64,000 bases of DNA from an uncultured Bacilli bacterium (lineage in GTDB: Bacteria; Bacillota_I; Bacilli_A; RF39; UBA660). Made by a program: the position numbers and the translations under genes. Location: positions 310,001 to 374,000 of the forward strand of contig CAKOWQ010000001.1 of assembly GCA_934122395.1 (NCBI GenBank), given 5' to 3'. Of this stretch, positions 8,559 through 17,135 are shown in pieces. Position 1 is the stretch's first letter. Each line of letters starts with the position of its first letter. The notes beneath the pieces are model-generated. The model was not told where the DNA came from. It did not search any database and was given only the letters and a program-made list of their open reading frames with translations.

Positions 8559-9155
8559 TTATTTATTTCTAGTACTTACTGTAATTCCATCCCCTACTTC
8601 ATAAAAATCAGTATGAAAGTCTGGGTTTTCTTTTAAGAATGCAATGTATTCTTTTATTTTACGAACTAATCCACGTAAGTTTCTTGTGTGAATTTCACTT
8701 TCATCTTTAGCTACATATCCATGAAAATTAATATTATCTGTAACTATATAACCATTATCAGTTAAGTTTTTTGAAAATTTCTTAAAGAACGCCATATTCT
8801 TACCTTTTGCTGCATCAATAAATATTAAATCATATTTATCTTTTAATTCTACTTGTTCAGCATCATTGTATATTAAAGTTATTCTATCTTCTAGATTAAG
8901 TTTTTTTATATTTCTTAATGCTTCTAAGTATCTTTCGTGATCACGTTCTATAGAGGTAACTTTAACATTTGGACTAGCTAAAGTCATCATTATTGCTGAA
9001 TATCCTATAGCAGTTCCTATTTCTAAAACATTTTTTATTTGATGTTTTATGATAAACGTAGTTAGAAAATTAATTCCATCATCTAACATTATAGGGATAT
9101 TATTTTCTTTGGCATATTGTTTTATTAATTTAATTTCTTGATGATTTTCTACCAT
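8559..9155 (-). CDS. trmR: tRNA 5-hydroxyuridine O-methyltransferase (TrmR/YrrM)
   Basis: SAM-dependent class I methyltransferase of the O-methyltransferase family 3. The SAM-binding motif VLEIGTAIGYSAIMM is near residue 40, the acidic VTSIERD follows, and the metal-binding YDLIFIDAAKGKNMAFF and GYIVTDNINFHG segments are as in YrrM. In B. subtilis YrrM (TrmR) methylates ho5U34 of tRNA to mo5U34. It overlaps mltG by 7 bases, and the order ireB-ruvX-yrzB-mltG-trmR is the Bacillus yrzL-yrrK-yrzB-yrrL-yrrM order, which supports the name. Confidence 0.88.
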   Translation of the reverse strand: MVENHQEIKLIKQYAKENNIPIMLDDGINFLTTFIIKHQIKNVLEIGTAIGYSAIMMTLASPNVKVTSIERDHERYLEALRNIKKLNLEDRITLIYNDAEQVELKDKYDLIFIDAAKGKNMAFFKKFSKNLTDNGYIVTDNINFHGYVAKDESEIHTRNLRGLVRKIKEYIAFLKENPDFHTDFYEVGDGITVSTRNK

Positions 9156-10228
9156 TCAAACCAAACTCCTTTAGTTTTTAATTCCTTAATTTTAGCAAGA
9201 TGTTCATTATAAGTTTTAGTAAAGTATACTTTTCTATTTTTATCTGCTACAAAGTAATAATAATTACTTTCAGTGGGATATAATGCTGATGTTATACTAT
9301 TAACTGATGGATTAGACACAGGTCCTACTGGTACTTTACCTTCCATTTGAGGCCCTCTAGTATTATAAGGACTAACAAAATCTATATCAGTTTGTGTAAG
9401 ATTTCTTTCGCTTAATTCTACTTTTACTGCATAATAAGTGGTTACATCACTACCTAAACTCATGTTTTTATTTAAGCGATTATAAAATACTCCTGCAATG
9501 CCTTTTCTATCCTCATCAGTTACTCCTTCTAGTTCTACTATAGAAGCAATGGTTAGTAGTTTATGAACACTCATATTTTGCTTTTCAATATCTCCTTTTA
9601 TTGAATTTAACTTAGTATTCATTTGATCTAACATTAAATTAAATATTTCTTTAACACTTACATCTTTACTAGATAAAAAGTATGTATCTGGATATAAATA
9701 TCCTTCTAGCGAATAATATATATCACTATTTTTTATTTCATCGGTTAAGAACCAATACTTGTTTATTAATTCATCTAAATATTTTTGATCTTTTAATGTA
9801 TTATAAACATCATCAACACTGTTATTAGTTTTACTCTCAATTATTTTTGCTACTTTACGCATATTGATTCCTTCTGGGAAAGTAATAGTTACTGCATTAG
9901 GATTATAACTATTTCCCTTTTGTAAAGTAGTAATTATTTCTTTTAGACTCATACTCTTTTTTAGTTCATAAGTTGATGCTTTTAAATCATTTATTTTATA
10001 TATTTTAGCATACATATAAAAGAATTGAGCATTTCTAATTAAGCCTTCCTTTTTTAAGATCTTACCTATTTCTTTAGTTGTTGTTTTAGCAGGTATTACT
10101 ACTACTATATTATTATTATCTTTTTTATCTACTGGAGAGATATTAATATTAAAATATACTCCTATAAATATTATAGTAACAGTTAGGATAGTTAATAAAA
10201 TGAGAGCTACATTTCTAAATATTTTCAT
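9149..10228 (-). CDS. mltG: Endolytic peptidoglycan transglycosylase MltG (YceG-like)
   Basis: Membrane-anchored lytic transglycosylase that cuts nascent glycan strands. 359 residues: one N-terminal membrane helix (about 7-27), then a LysM-like region with VVIPAKTTTKEIGKILKKEG, then the YceG catalytic domain. The catalytic Glu lies in ASIVELEGVTDEDRKGIAGV, followed by FYNRLNKNMSLGSDVTTYYA and the C-terminal NYYYFVADKNRKVYFTKTYN motif. The usual YNTY-GLPPGPI loop is altered to YNTRGPQMEGKVPVGPVSN, with an insertion. Start ATG is preceded by CGAGGTAGTAT. Confidence 0.92.
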   Translation of the reverse strand: MKIFRNVALILLTILTVTIIFIGVYFNINISPVDKKDNNNIVVVIPAKTTTKEIGKILKKEGLIRNAQFFYMYAKIYKINDLKASTYELKKSMSLKEIITTLQKGNSYNPNAVTITFPEGINMRKVAKIIESKTNNSVDDVYNTLKDQKYLDELINKYWFLTDEIKNSDIYYSLEGYLYPDTYFLSSKDVSVKEIFNLMLDQMNTKLNSIKGDIEKQNMSVHKLLTIASIVELEGVTDEDRKGIAGVFYNRLNKNMSLGSDVTTYYAVKVELSERNLTQTDIDFVSPYNTRGPQMEGKVPVGPVSNPSVNSITSALYPTESNYYYFVADKNRKVYFTKTYNEHLAKIKELKTKGVWFEW

Positions 10229-10242
10229 ATACTACCTCGAAC

Positions 10243-10270
10243 AAATAACGAGCATTACTGCTCGTTATTT
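10243..10270 (-). terminator. Hairpin between yrzB-like gene and mltG (attenuator-like)
   Basis: Twelve-base-pair stem AAATAACGAGCA / TGCTCGTTATTT with a four-base loop, spanning the yrzB-like stop codon. Only TTTG follows on the minus strand, so termination is probably partial. Confidence 0.55.
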
Positions 10271-10563
10271 TGACCTTCCTCATTGCTTACTTTTTTCTTG
10301 ATTTCATCTTGTAAGGTATTTAAAATCGTTTCAATAATTTTCCATTCTTGTTCTGTTTCAATTGGCTCTAACCTTGGGTTATCTTGTTTTGGGTCATAAA
10401 TTGATGCAAAAACTTGAACGTTACCTTCTTCATCTTTAGAGTTATCAGTATATACTATATAACTTTTCTTTGTTTCTTCTGAATCAAAAGTAAATAAAAT
10501 ATCGCATAAGATTTCTTGTCCTTCGTCATTTATTACTTTAAATGTATTGTTATTACTATCCAT
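10255..10563 (-). CDS. DUF1292 family protein (YrzB-like)
   Basis: 102-residue acidic cytoplasmic protein of unknown function. The N-terminal FKVINDEGQEILCDILFTF and the KKSYIVYTDNSKDEEGNVQV strand pattern are those of DUF1292/YrzB. Position between ruvX and mltG is as in Bacillus. It overlaps ruvX by 8 bases. A second, shorter protein of the same family is at 39120-39359. Confidence 0.85.
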   Translation of the reverse strand: MDSNNNTFKVINDEGQEILCDILFTFDSEETKKSYIVYTDNSKDEEGNVQVFASIYDPKQDNPRLEPIETEQEWKIIETILNTLQDEIKKKVSNEEGQNNEQ

Positions 10564-10978
10564 AATTTCTCTCCTTATCTAAATATGATTGTAAAATAAT
10601 TGTAGCCGCCATAGCATCAACTACTTGTTTTCTTTTTTTTCTACTTGTATCATTGCTAATTAATAAATCAGTGGCTTGTTTAGTGGTTAATCTCTCATCC
10701 ATTAGATGTACTGGAATATGTAATTTGTTTTCTATTTTTTCTTTGAACTTATAAGATAGTTCTCCTTTAGGTCCAATTGTATTGTTCATATTTTTAGGAA
10801 GCCCTAAAACTATTTCATCTATTTCTTTTTCTAATACAATTTTCTCGACGTCATTAATTATTTTATCATATTCCTCATTATGTCTTATAACCCTATAACT
10901 AGAAGCAATTAAACCCGTTGGATCTGATATTGCAACACCTAATGTTCTACTTCCTAAATCTAATCCTAAATAGCGCAT
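10556..10978 (-). CDS. ruvX: Pre-16S rRNA maturation nuclease RuvX/YqgF
   Basis: RNase H-like fold nuclease implicated in 16S rRNA 5' end processing (formerly annotated as a Holliday junction resolvase). 140 residues, normal length. RYLGLDLGSRTLGVAISD carries the first catalytic Asp, IVLGLPKNMNNTIG the second conserved block, and HLMDERLTT with the Glu and VVDAMAATIILQ with the last Asp complete the active site. The start ATG directly abuts the ireB stop. Confidence 0.94.
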   Translation of the reverse strand: MRYLGLDLGSRTLGVAISDPTGLIASSYRVIRHNEEYDKIINDVEKIVLEKEIDEIVLGLPKNMNNTIGPKGELSYKFKEKIENKLHIPVHLMDERLTTKQATDLLISNDTSRKKRKQVVDAMAATIILQSYLDKERNYG

Positions 10979-11226
10979 TATTTCTTTAAATATTCCCTTA
11001 GCAATACTTCTATTATTTTGCTTCTATCAATCCTAGTTATCTTGTTTCTTGCTTCTTTGTGTGAAGAAATATATCCAGGATCGCCGCTCATAATATAACC
11101 AACTAATTGATTAATTGGGTTGTATCCTCTTTCTTGTAATGAATCATATACATCTTTAATAGTATCACTAACTAATTTAGATTCAAATTCTTCTATTGAA
11201 TATAAATGAGTTGTATCATTATCCAT
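10978..11226 (-). CDS. ireB: IreB family regulatory phosphoprotein (UPF0297)
   Basis: 82 residues. YSIEEFESKLVSDTIKDVYD, ERGYNPINQLVGYIMSGDP and YISSHKEARNKI are the diagnostic blocks of UPF0297/DUF965. In Enterococcus IreB is a substrate of the PASTA kinase IreK and tunes envelope stress resistance; the N-terminal DNDTTHLYS contains the conserved threonines that are phosphorylated there. First gene of the ireB-ruvX-yrzB-mltG-trmR operon. Confidence 0.93.
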   Translation of the reverse strand: MDNDTTHLYSIEEFESKLVSDTIKDVYDSLQERGYNPINQLVGYIMSGDPGYISSHKEARNKITRIDRSKIIEVLLREYLKK

Positions 11227-11275
11227 ATTACCACCTCTATTATTACCTATATTTTATCATTAATTATTCAACTTA

Positions 11276-12421
11276 TCAACCAATATATTGAATTGACATA
11301 AAGAATAAGAATGCCATTAATATGATTAAAACAATCCATCCATTTATCATTTCAAACTTTGTACTTTTATATTTAACACCTACAGCAACAGTAGCAAGTG
11401 CTCCACCAATAAGGCCACCTATATGAGCAAAGTTATCAATTCCTGGTGTTATAAAACCAATTAACAAGTTAAATAAAATTAAAGGTATAATTTGACTTTT
11501 TAATACACTGCCAAGATATACTCTATAATGATATCCAAAATATAATAGTGATCCCATTAATCCAAAGATAGCTCCACTTGCCCCAATACTAGCTGCATCA
11601 CTTAATAAGATTGATAATAGGCTTCCTGTTAAGGCACTCACAAAATATACTACTAAATACTTCCATCTACCCATGAAGTTTTCAATTTGGGTACCTATTA
11701 CATATAATGAATAACAATTCAATAATAAATGCACTATATTAGCATGAATAAAAGTACCTGTTATTAATCTATAATATTCTCTAAACTTAACAATATAAGG
11801 ACCATATACTGCATATTTATTAATAACATTATCTGTTTGATTAAATAAAATCATAAATAAATAGATAAGTACATTTATAGTAATTAAAGTAATTGTTACT
11901 ATATTTTTTTTCTTTTTAAATACTTCTTCTATTTTTTCAGCATCAGCTTTATTCTTGTGATTTATATCGTTAGTAATTTTAATAAATAATTGTAATCCCT
12001 CTTCAGAAAACCTTAATTTATTATTTATATCAGGAAAGTATTGATATAAGAAATCATACTTATTAATATCTTTTTCGTCATATAAATATATACAATCAAT
12101 GTCATGTTCATCTCTTAATTCAACATTGTCTCCTATATCTGTAAAAATACTTAATGCATTCATTTTTAAAGACAACGTCTTCTTTTTTATTTTCTTTAAG
12201 ACATGTTTTGTTTTATATAAATCAAAGTCTAATTGCTCTTCATTATGAATATGGTTAGATACTATACGAATAATCTTATAATCGCTCTCTAAATTTTCTA
12301 GCCAAATTTCATCTTCTGCTCCTTGTAATATAATTGGATTATAATTCTTCTCAGTTATAAAGTAATGAAGTAACTTCATAACAATTAAATTTTTTCTATC
12401 TAAAGATTCATCCATATTCAT
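11276..12421 (-). CDS. Rhomboid family intramembrane serine protease
   Basis: 381 residues. About 165 residues of soluble N-terminal region precede the rhomboid core of six to seven membrane helices. The catalytic Ser is in GASGAIFGLMG and the catalytic His in NFAHIGGLIGG; HANIVHLLLNCYSLYVIG carries the conserved HxxxN segment. Cleaves membrane-spanning substrates within the bilayer; the substrate is unknown. The N-terminal region (LENLESDYKIIRIVSNHIH) resembles the cytoplasmic domain of Bacillus YqgP/GluP. Start ATG follows GAAGGAGA. Confidence 0.9.
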   Translation of the reverse strand: MNMDESLDRKNLIVMKLLHYFITEKNYNPIILQGAEDEIWLENLESDYKIIRIVSNHIHNEEQLDFDLYKTKHVLKKIKKKTLSLKMNALSIFTDIGDNVELRDEHDIDCIYLYDEKDINKYDFLYQYFPDINNKLRFSEEGLQLFIKITNDINHKNKADAEKIEEVFKKKKNIVTITLITINVLIYLFMILFNQTDNVINKYAVYGPYIVKFREYYRLITGTFIHANIVHLLLNCYSLYVIGTQIENFMGRWKYLVVYFVSALTGSLLSILLSDAASIGASGAIFGLMGSLLYFGYHYRVYLGSVLKSQIIPLILFNLLIGFITPGIDNFAHIGGLIGGALATVAVGVKYKSTKFEMINGWIVLIILMAFLFFMSIQYIG

Positions 12422-12488
12422 TCTCCTTCATTGAATTATTATATACTATTTCAGAAAATAAATAAAGTAAAACCAAGTATTTGAGTAT

Positions 12489-12513
12489 AAAAAAAGCTCT
12501 CATAAGAGAGCTT
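12489..12513 (-). terminator. Intrinsic terminator after ymfH-like gene
   Basis: AAGCTCTCTTATGAGAGCTT hairpin followed by a U run on the minus strand, immediately after the stop at 12518. Confidence 0.9.
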
Positions 12514-12517
12514 ATAT

Positions 12518-13798
12518 TTATTTTTCTTTTGTTAATATAACTGTTGAGCTATTATCAAAGTTAATTGAGTTTTTTATTTCTTTTAATTTCTTCAAATTCA
12601 TTTTTCTAATTATTGGAATTTTATCAGTAATAATGTTACCATATTCAACTATATCATTTACCATATTATCAACAGTAATTTCTACATTATCAGTCATAAT
12701 TACTTCTGATGAAATCCATACTTTTTTACAACGTTCTACTTCTTCTTTAGTTATATCAGAATTATCGAAATGTTCTTTAATTTTTTCTATTAATAGTTTT
12801 GGTGCATTACTTTCAATCCAGAAAGTAATAGTTAAATAATCATCTACTATCATTCGTTCATACATTAGTGAATTTAGAAGATTTTTACGCATCATTTCTT
12901 CTCTAAATGTAGATGATGCACCAAATAATATATTAAGAATCATACTTATATAGATACTGTATTCATAAGCATCTTTCTTAGCTACATCTTTAAATGGTAA
13001 TTTAATTGTATAGCCTGCTTTAGGACTTGTTACATTATGTAATGATATCTCTTTTAGTGTTTGATTAACTTCTAATGGTTCCTCTACTTTTTTAACCTTT
13101 GGAAGACTCTTTTTTTCTTTATCTTTTAGATAAGGACTATTTTTAATTATATCCATTATCTTAGAAGAATCAAAATTTCCACCAACGATAAGTCCCATAT
13201 TACTTGGGTTATAAAATGTATTATAACATTTATATAAATCTTCATGTGTTATTTCACTAATAGTATCTATATAACCTGCTATATCATCTCTTATTGGATG
13301 AACCTTAAAAGTAGCTTTTTCTACTTCTTCTGTTAAAATCCATTCTGGATTATCATCATACATTTTAATTTCTTCAGCAATGATGCCTTTTTCTTTTTCA
13401 ACGTTTTCTATAGTAAAATAAGGACTATTTATATATTTTATTAAATAATCTAAGTTTTCTTCTAAGTTATTTGTTCCATATACTATATATCTAGTTGCTT
13501 TAAATCCAGTTGAAGCATTACATCCAGTCCCACTTTTAGAATAAAATTCAAAAGGCATATCACCAGACTCTTGTTCAAACATTTTATGTTCTAGAAAATG
13601 GGCAATTCCTTTTGGTACAGTAGTCATTTTCTTTTCTCCTTCAGGAACAAAGGTTAAATTGACTGAACCAAACTTTGTAAAATAACTCATGAAGTAATTA
13701 TTTTTATTTTGATACGGAATTAAATAAACATCTAATCCATTAGAAAGAGTTTCATGGAAAACGAATGTATCTGTTCCTGTTAATTCAAATTTATTCAT
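12518..13798 (-). CDS. M16 zinc protease, YmfH-like (catalytic partner)
   Basis: Cytoplasmic-type insulinase-fold peptidase. HFLEH within GIAHFLEHKMFEQESG is the inverted zinc motif HxxEH, and EKEKGIIAEEIKMYDDNP supplies the downstream Glu. About 426 residues from the ATG at 13798; the upstream frame to 13807 would put the start inside AGAAGGGA. It overlaps the YmfF-like gene by 8 bases, matching the paired arrangement in which one M16 subunit carries the zinc site and the partner does not. Confidence 0.9.
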   Translation of the reverse strand: MNKFELTGTDTFVFHETLSNGLDVYLIPYQNKNNYFMSYFTKFGSVNLTFVPEGEKKMTTVPKGIAHFLEHKMFEQESGDMPFEFYSKSGTGCNASTGFKATRYIVYGTNNLEENLDYLIKYINSPYFTIENVEKEKGIIAEEIKMYDDNPEWILTEEVEKATFKVHPIRDDIAGYIDTISEITHEDLYKCYNTFYNPSNMGLIVGGNFDSSKIMDIIKNSPYLKDKEKKSLPKVKKVEEPLEVNQTLKEISLHNVTSPKAGYTIKLPFKDVAKKDAYEYSIYISMILNILFGASSTFREEMMRKNLLNSLMYERMIVDDYLTITFWIESNAPKLLIEKIKEHFDNSDITKEEVERCKKVWISSEVIMTDNVEITVDNMVNDIVEYGNIITDKIPIIRKMNLKKLKEIKNSINFDNSSTVILTKEK

Positions 13799-15059
13799 TA
13801 GCACCATTCCCTTCTAATAAATATATCGTATCCATCTTAATTTTTTTACTTATTGCTACTATATCTTCTTTTGTAACTTTCATAATTTTTTGCTTTCTTA
13901 TTTCTGGAAAATCAACTTTTAGTACTTCTGAAGCATAATATGCTGAAATGATTTGAGCTGGATAATCATATATCTCATCAATAACGCTGTTATATCTTAT
14001 TTTGGCTTGCTCTAACATTTCATCATCAAATTTACCATGATTCATGTTTTTCATTTCTTTTTTAATTAAACTTAAAGTCTTTTTGAATTTTTCTTTAGAA
14101 ATACCAGAAGATATTATTAATAAATTATCTACTTTATTAGATGTTGAAGTAATATAATAACATAATGAATTTTTCTCTCTTACATTTTGAAATAATAATG
14201 ATTCACTTCCACCACCTAGGATTATATTATATAAAGTTAAAACATAATTCTTTTCAAAATCAGTTAATCCTTTTAATTTGCAACCTATCGTTAATTTAGA
14301 TTGATTTATATTATCTTTTTCGATAACTGTCTTTGGTATTAATTTTGTAGCATGATGATATATAATAGGATCTTTCCTTTTCTTCTTAAATACATTAAAT
14401 TTAAATTTTTCTTTAATTAATTTTTCTATTTTCTTAAAATCTATATCCCCTATTACAAAAATATCAATATTACTTTTTTCTAAGAACTCTTTATAATATT
14501 CATATAAATTATCTTCTGTAATATTTTCAAGATCTTCTATATATCCAAATCCATGATAACTATATGGCGCTTTTTTATTCATATTTTCAAGCATCTTTAT
14601 CATACTGTATTTTCTTGTATCTTCTTTTATACTTTCTATTTGAATACGCATATTATTTTTTACAATATTAAATGATGCACTATCAAACTTATTATTATCA
14701 ACATTTGGGTTAAAAATTATTTCAGATAAGAAGTCTAGGCTCTTCTCCGTCATATTTTTTTCACTATATTTTTCATTCAGAAAATATAAGTTAATATCAG
14801 TATTGTAATAATTACCTAATCTATAACTAGTTGAGTATATATTTGCTGCATATAAATCTTGTGACGCTATTGAAATGTCTCTTTTAGTCTTATACTTTTT
14901 ACTTGAATATGTCAAAATATCAGATAAAAAGTTTCTTTTTGTTATTTCTTCTTTTACTACTTCACTGCTTAATATAATTTGAACATTAACTGTTTTGAAT
15001 CTATCTGTTTTTATCATGTGCAAATTATATGATCCTACTTCTATCTTTTTATATTGCAT
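13791..15059 (-). CDS. M16 family protein, YmfF-like (non-catalytic partner)
   Basis: About 422 residues with the M16 fold but without HxxEH in the N-terminal half (the region reads KRNFLSDILTYSSKKY), so it is probably the substrate-binding partner of the downstream YmfH-like protease. The C-terminal half keeps the family motif GGGSESLLFQNVREKNSLCYY. The ATG at 15059 follows GAGGTGGGTT; the longer frame begins with a GTG inside that site. In Bacillus ymfF and ymfH are adjacent in the same order. Confidence 0.87.
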   Translation of the reverse strand: MQYKKIEVGSYNLHMIKTDRFKTVNVQIILSSEVVKEEITKRNFLSDILTYSSKKYKTKRDISIASQDLYAANIYSTSYRLGNYYNTDINLYFLNEKYSEKNMTEKSLDFLSEIIFNPNVDNNKFDSASFNIVKNNMRIQIESIKEDTRKYSMIKMLENMNKKAPYSYHGFGYIEDLENITEDNLYEYYKEFLEKSNIDIFVIGDIDFKKIEKLIKEKFKFNVFKKKRKDPIIYHHATKLIPKTVIEKDNINQSKLTIGCKLKGLTDFEKNYVLTLYNIILGGGSESLLFQNVREKNSLCYYITSTSNKVDNLLIISSGISKEKFKKTLSLIKKEMKNMNHGKFDDEMLEQAKIRYNSVIDEIYDYPAQIISAYYASEVLKVDFPEIRKQKIMKVTKEDIVAISKKIKMDTIYLLEGNGANE

Positions 15060-15101
15060 AACCCACCTCACTTACTATTATACTCTAACCATTAAATTTT
15101 A

Positions 15102-15803
15102 TTAGATAATTGATTCTAATGCTAAAGAAATCATTTCATTAAAACTTCTTTCACGTTCTATTGCAGTAGTTTGTTCTTTAGTTACAAATGAATCTGATAC
15201 TGTTAATAATGTACTAGCTTCTTTATTAAGACTTTTAGCTATATGAAATAAAGCATATGATTCCATTTCAACGCCCAAACAATTGTAATTTTTTATTAGT
15301 GATGACTCTGGAATCATTGAATAAAAACATTCACTACAATAAATATTTCCAATATTTAATTTTTTATTCAAACTATTAGCTGTACTAATTATTTTATCAT
15401 TTAAAGTATCACTACTTTTTGCTACATTAGTATCAAGCCCATAATAAGTCTTAGCAAAACTAGACTCACTATAAGATTTATCAACTAAAATCATATCAAA
15501 AATATTAATGTTTTCTTTATACGAGCCACATGAACCAACTCTTATGATTTTTTCTACATTATAGAATTTATATAACTCATATGCATAAATTCCAATACTA
15601 GGAATTCCCATTCCTGATGGAAAAATAGTTACTTTCTTACCTTTGTAAAATCCTGTATAAGCTGTCATATTCCTAACACTGTTAACTTGTTTAACGTCAG
15701 CTAAAAAGTTTTCCGAAATATATTTTGCTCTTAATGGATCCCCTGGCATTATTACAACTGATGATATATCGTTTATATTTGATGTAATATGTGGTGTTGC
15801 CAT
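15102..15803 (-). CDS. deoD: Purine nucleoside phosphorylase DeoD
   Basis: Hexameric type purine nucleoside phosphorylase in salvage: purine (deoxy)ribonucleoside plus phosphate gives base plus (deoxy)ribose 1-phosphate. 233 residues, the normal length. VIMPGDPLRAKYI is the phosphate-binding start, PSGMGIPSIGIYAYEL follows, RVGSCGSYKE and GVEMESYALFHIA (substrate-binding Met-Glu) are intact, and SDSFVTKEQTTAIERERSF replaces the common SD-H..T motif. Preceded by AAGGATG and an extended -10 (TGCTATAAT). Confidence 0.92.
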   Translation of the reverse strand: MATPHITSNINDISSVVIMPGDPLRAKYISENFLADVKQVNSVRNMTAYTGFYKGKKVTIFPSGMGIPSIGIYAYELYKFYNVEKIIRVGSCGSYKENINIFDMILVDKSYSESSFAKTYYGLDTNVAKSSDTLNDKIISTANSLNKKLNIGNIYCSECFYSMIPESSLIKNYNCLGVEMESYALFHIAKSLNKEASTLLTVSDSFVTKEQTTAIERERSFNEMISLALESII

Positions 15804-15938
15804 GATGTCACATCCTTTCTAATTTAATTATAGCACAAATAGTTTCTATTAGTCGATAAAATACCAGTGGAAATTCTCTTTAATAATTCTATTTACAATA
15901 TCTTTATTATGTAAATTTTTCATTTTTGTTTATATAAG

Positions 15939-15967
15939 TTGACTTTTTATAGAATTTTAATTAAAAT
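15939..15967 (+). promoter_or_regulatory. Promoter of the metallopeptidase gene
   Basis: TTGACT (15939-15944), 17-base spacer, TAAAAT (15962-15967), 24 bases before the ATG, which is preceded by a GGGGG ribosome-binding site. Confidence 0.7.
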
Positions 15968-15990
15968 ATCTATTCATTAACGGGGGTTTT

Positions 15991-17118
15991 ATGGGAAAGT
16001 ATGAATGGGATATATCAAAATTAATAGAAAAAAGAAATGAATTAGAGAGAATGTATAATGCTAATAAAGATGAACTTACAAAAGAACAACTTGAAGTCTA
16101 CCGTGATTTAGTTAGGAATTATGATATAAGAATAGATGGTACCGAAATTTCTTTTGATCATGACGAGGACGATGAAGAGCTTTATCCAATGGACTTTTTT
16201 AGAAATGTAATAATTCCAAGTGTTAGTGTAACACAATTAGATGTAGTTACTGGTGCAGCTAAAATTGCCAAGAACTACGTCGTTGATTTAGAACCACTTA
16301 TTTTAGATCAAGCAAAATTAAATGATGAGGAACTAGTAGAAATAACAGCATCGCTATTTAGTCAAATTCCAAATATAAGACTTTATAAAGACTTTTTAAG
16401 AATCGTAAACAGTGATGAACATTGTTTATTAATAAAATATTATTCAAATCTTCCTACTGAAGATTATGGACTTGCTTTTGTTGATCCTATAAAACATAAA
16501 TCATTCGGTCTGGTAGCTAGACAAAATTCTATGAGTGACGTTATAACTCTAGCTCATGAAGCATCTCATATGATTTTAAGAAAAGATGAGAGCCCATTCT
16601 TCTGGAAAACTCCTAAAAGAATGTATGGAGAAGTCGAAGGATATTTTATAAACTTACTATTCAATGATTTACTTAATCAAAACGGATATCAAGTAGGAGA
16701 AGGCTTTAATATTAAAGATGTAAATTTAGTTTTAACACATATTCAAGATGTTTTTGCCGCTATGAAAGTGATTGAATATTCACCTGATAATAAAACTAAT
16801 TTTACACGTTTAATAACTGAATTGAAAAAACACGGAATTGAAACTCCAATAAGCAAAGAAAATGTTCGTTTCTTATTGTATCCAGAGTTTAGAGAAGATC
16901 TTGATTCGAGCAGTTCATACTTAGTTGCATTAGATTTGTATAAACAATACCAAAAAGATCCAGAACGTACAATAGATTCATTATATTCAATACCACTTTT
17001 AGGTGGTGAACATGTATATCAAGAACTTGAAAAAATAGGGGTTACGTTTTTCGAAGATGGATATCAAAATTTAGATAATCAATGCAAAAAATTATTAAAA
17101 GAAAAACCAGTTCATTAA
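15991..17118 (+). CDS. Zinc metallopeptidase, M3-like (HEASH)
   Basis: 375 residues, monocistronic. Residues 189-193 read HEASH, the HExxH zinc motif, followed about 28 residues later by EVEGYF, placed like the third zinc ligand in M3/oligoendopeptidase F proteins. The N-terminal 100 residues are charged and helical. It is much shorter than oligoendopeptidase F (about 600 residues) and lacks its N-terminal lobe, so it may be a reduced M3 relative or a separate zincin family. No signal peptide, so probably cytoplasmic. Family name uncertain; the metal site is clear. Confidence 0.65.
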   Translation: MGKYEWDISKLIEKRNELERMYNANKDELTKEQLEVYRDLVRNYDIRIDGTEISFDHDEDDEELYPMDFFRNVIIPSVSVTQLDVVTGAAKIAKNYVVDLEPLILDQAKLNDEELVEITASLFSQIPNIRLYKDFLRIVNSDEHCLLIKYYSNLPTEDYGLAFVDPIKHKSFGLVARQNSMSDVITLAHEASHMILRKDESPFFWKTPKRMYGEVEGYFINLLFNDLLNQNGYQVGEGFNIKDVNLVLTHIQDVFAAMKVIEYSPDNKTNFTRLITELKKHGIETPISKENVRFLLYPEFREDLDSSSSYLVALDLYKQYQKDPERTIDSLYSIPLLGGEHVYQELEKIGVTFFEDGYQNLDNQCKKLLKEKPVH

Positions 17119-17135
17119 ATGAGCTGGTTTTATTT
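17102..17135. terminator. Bidirectional terminator between metallopeptidase gene and ftsK
   Basis: AAACCAGTTCATT and AATGAGCTGGTTT arms with flanking A and T runs, between convergent genes. Confidence 0.85.

Noticed and set aside
15804..15938. Possible small RNA or gene between deoD and the metallopeptidase gene
   Set aside because: No hairpin, terminator or open frame beyond the promoter of the downstream gene.
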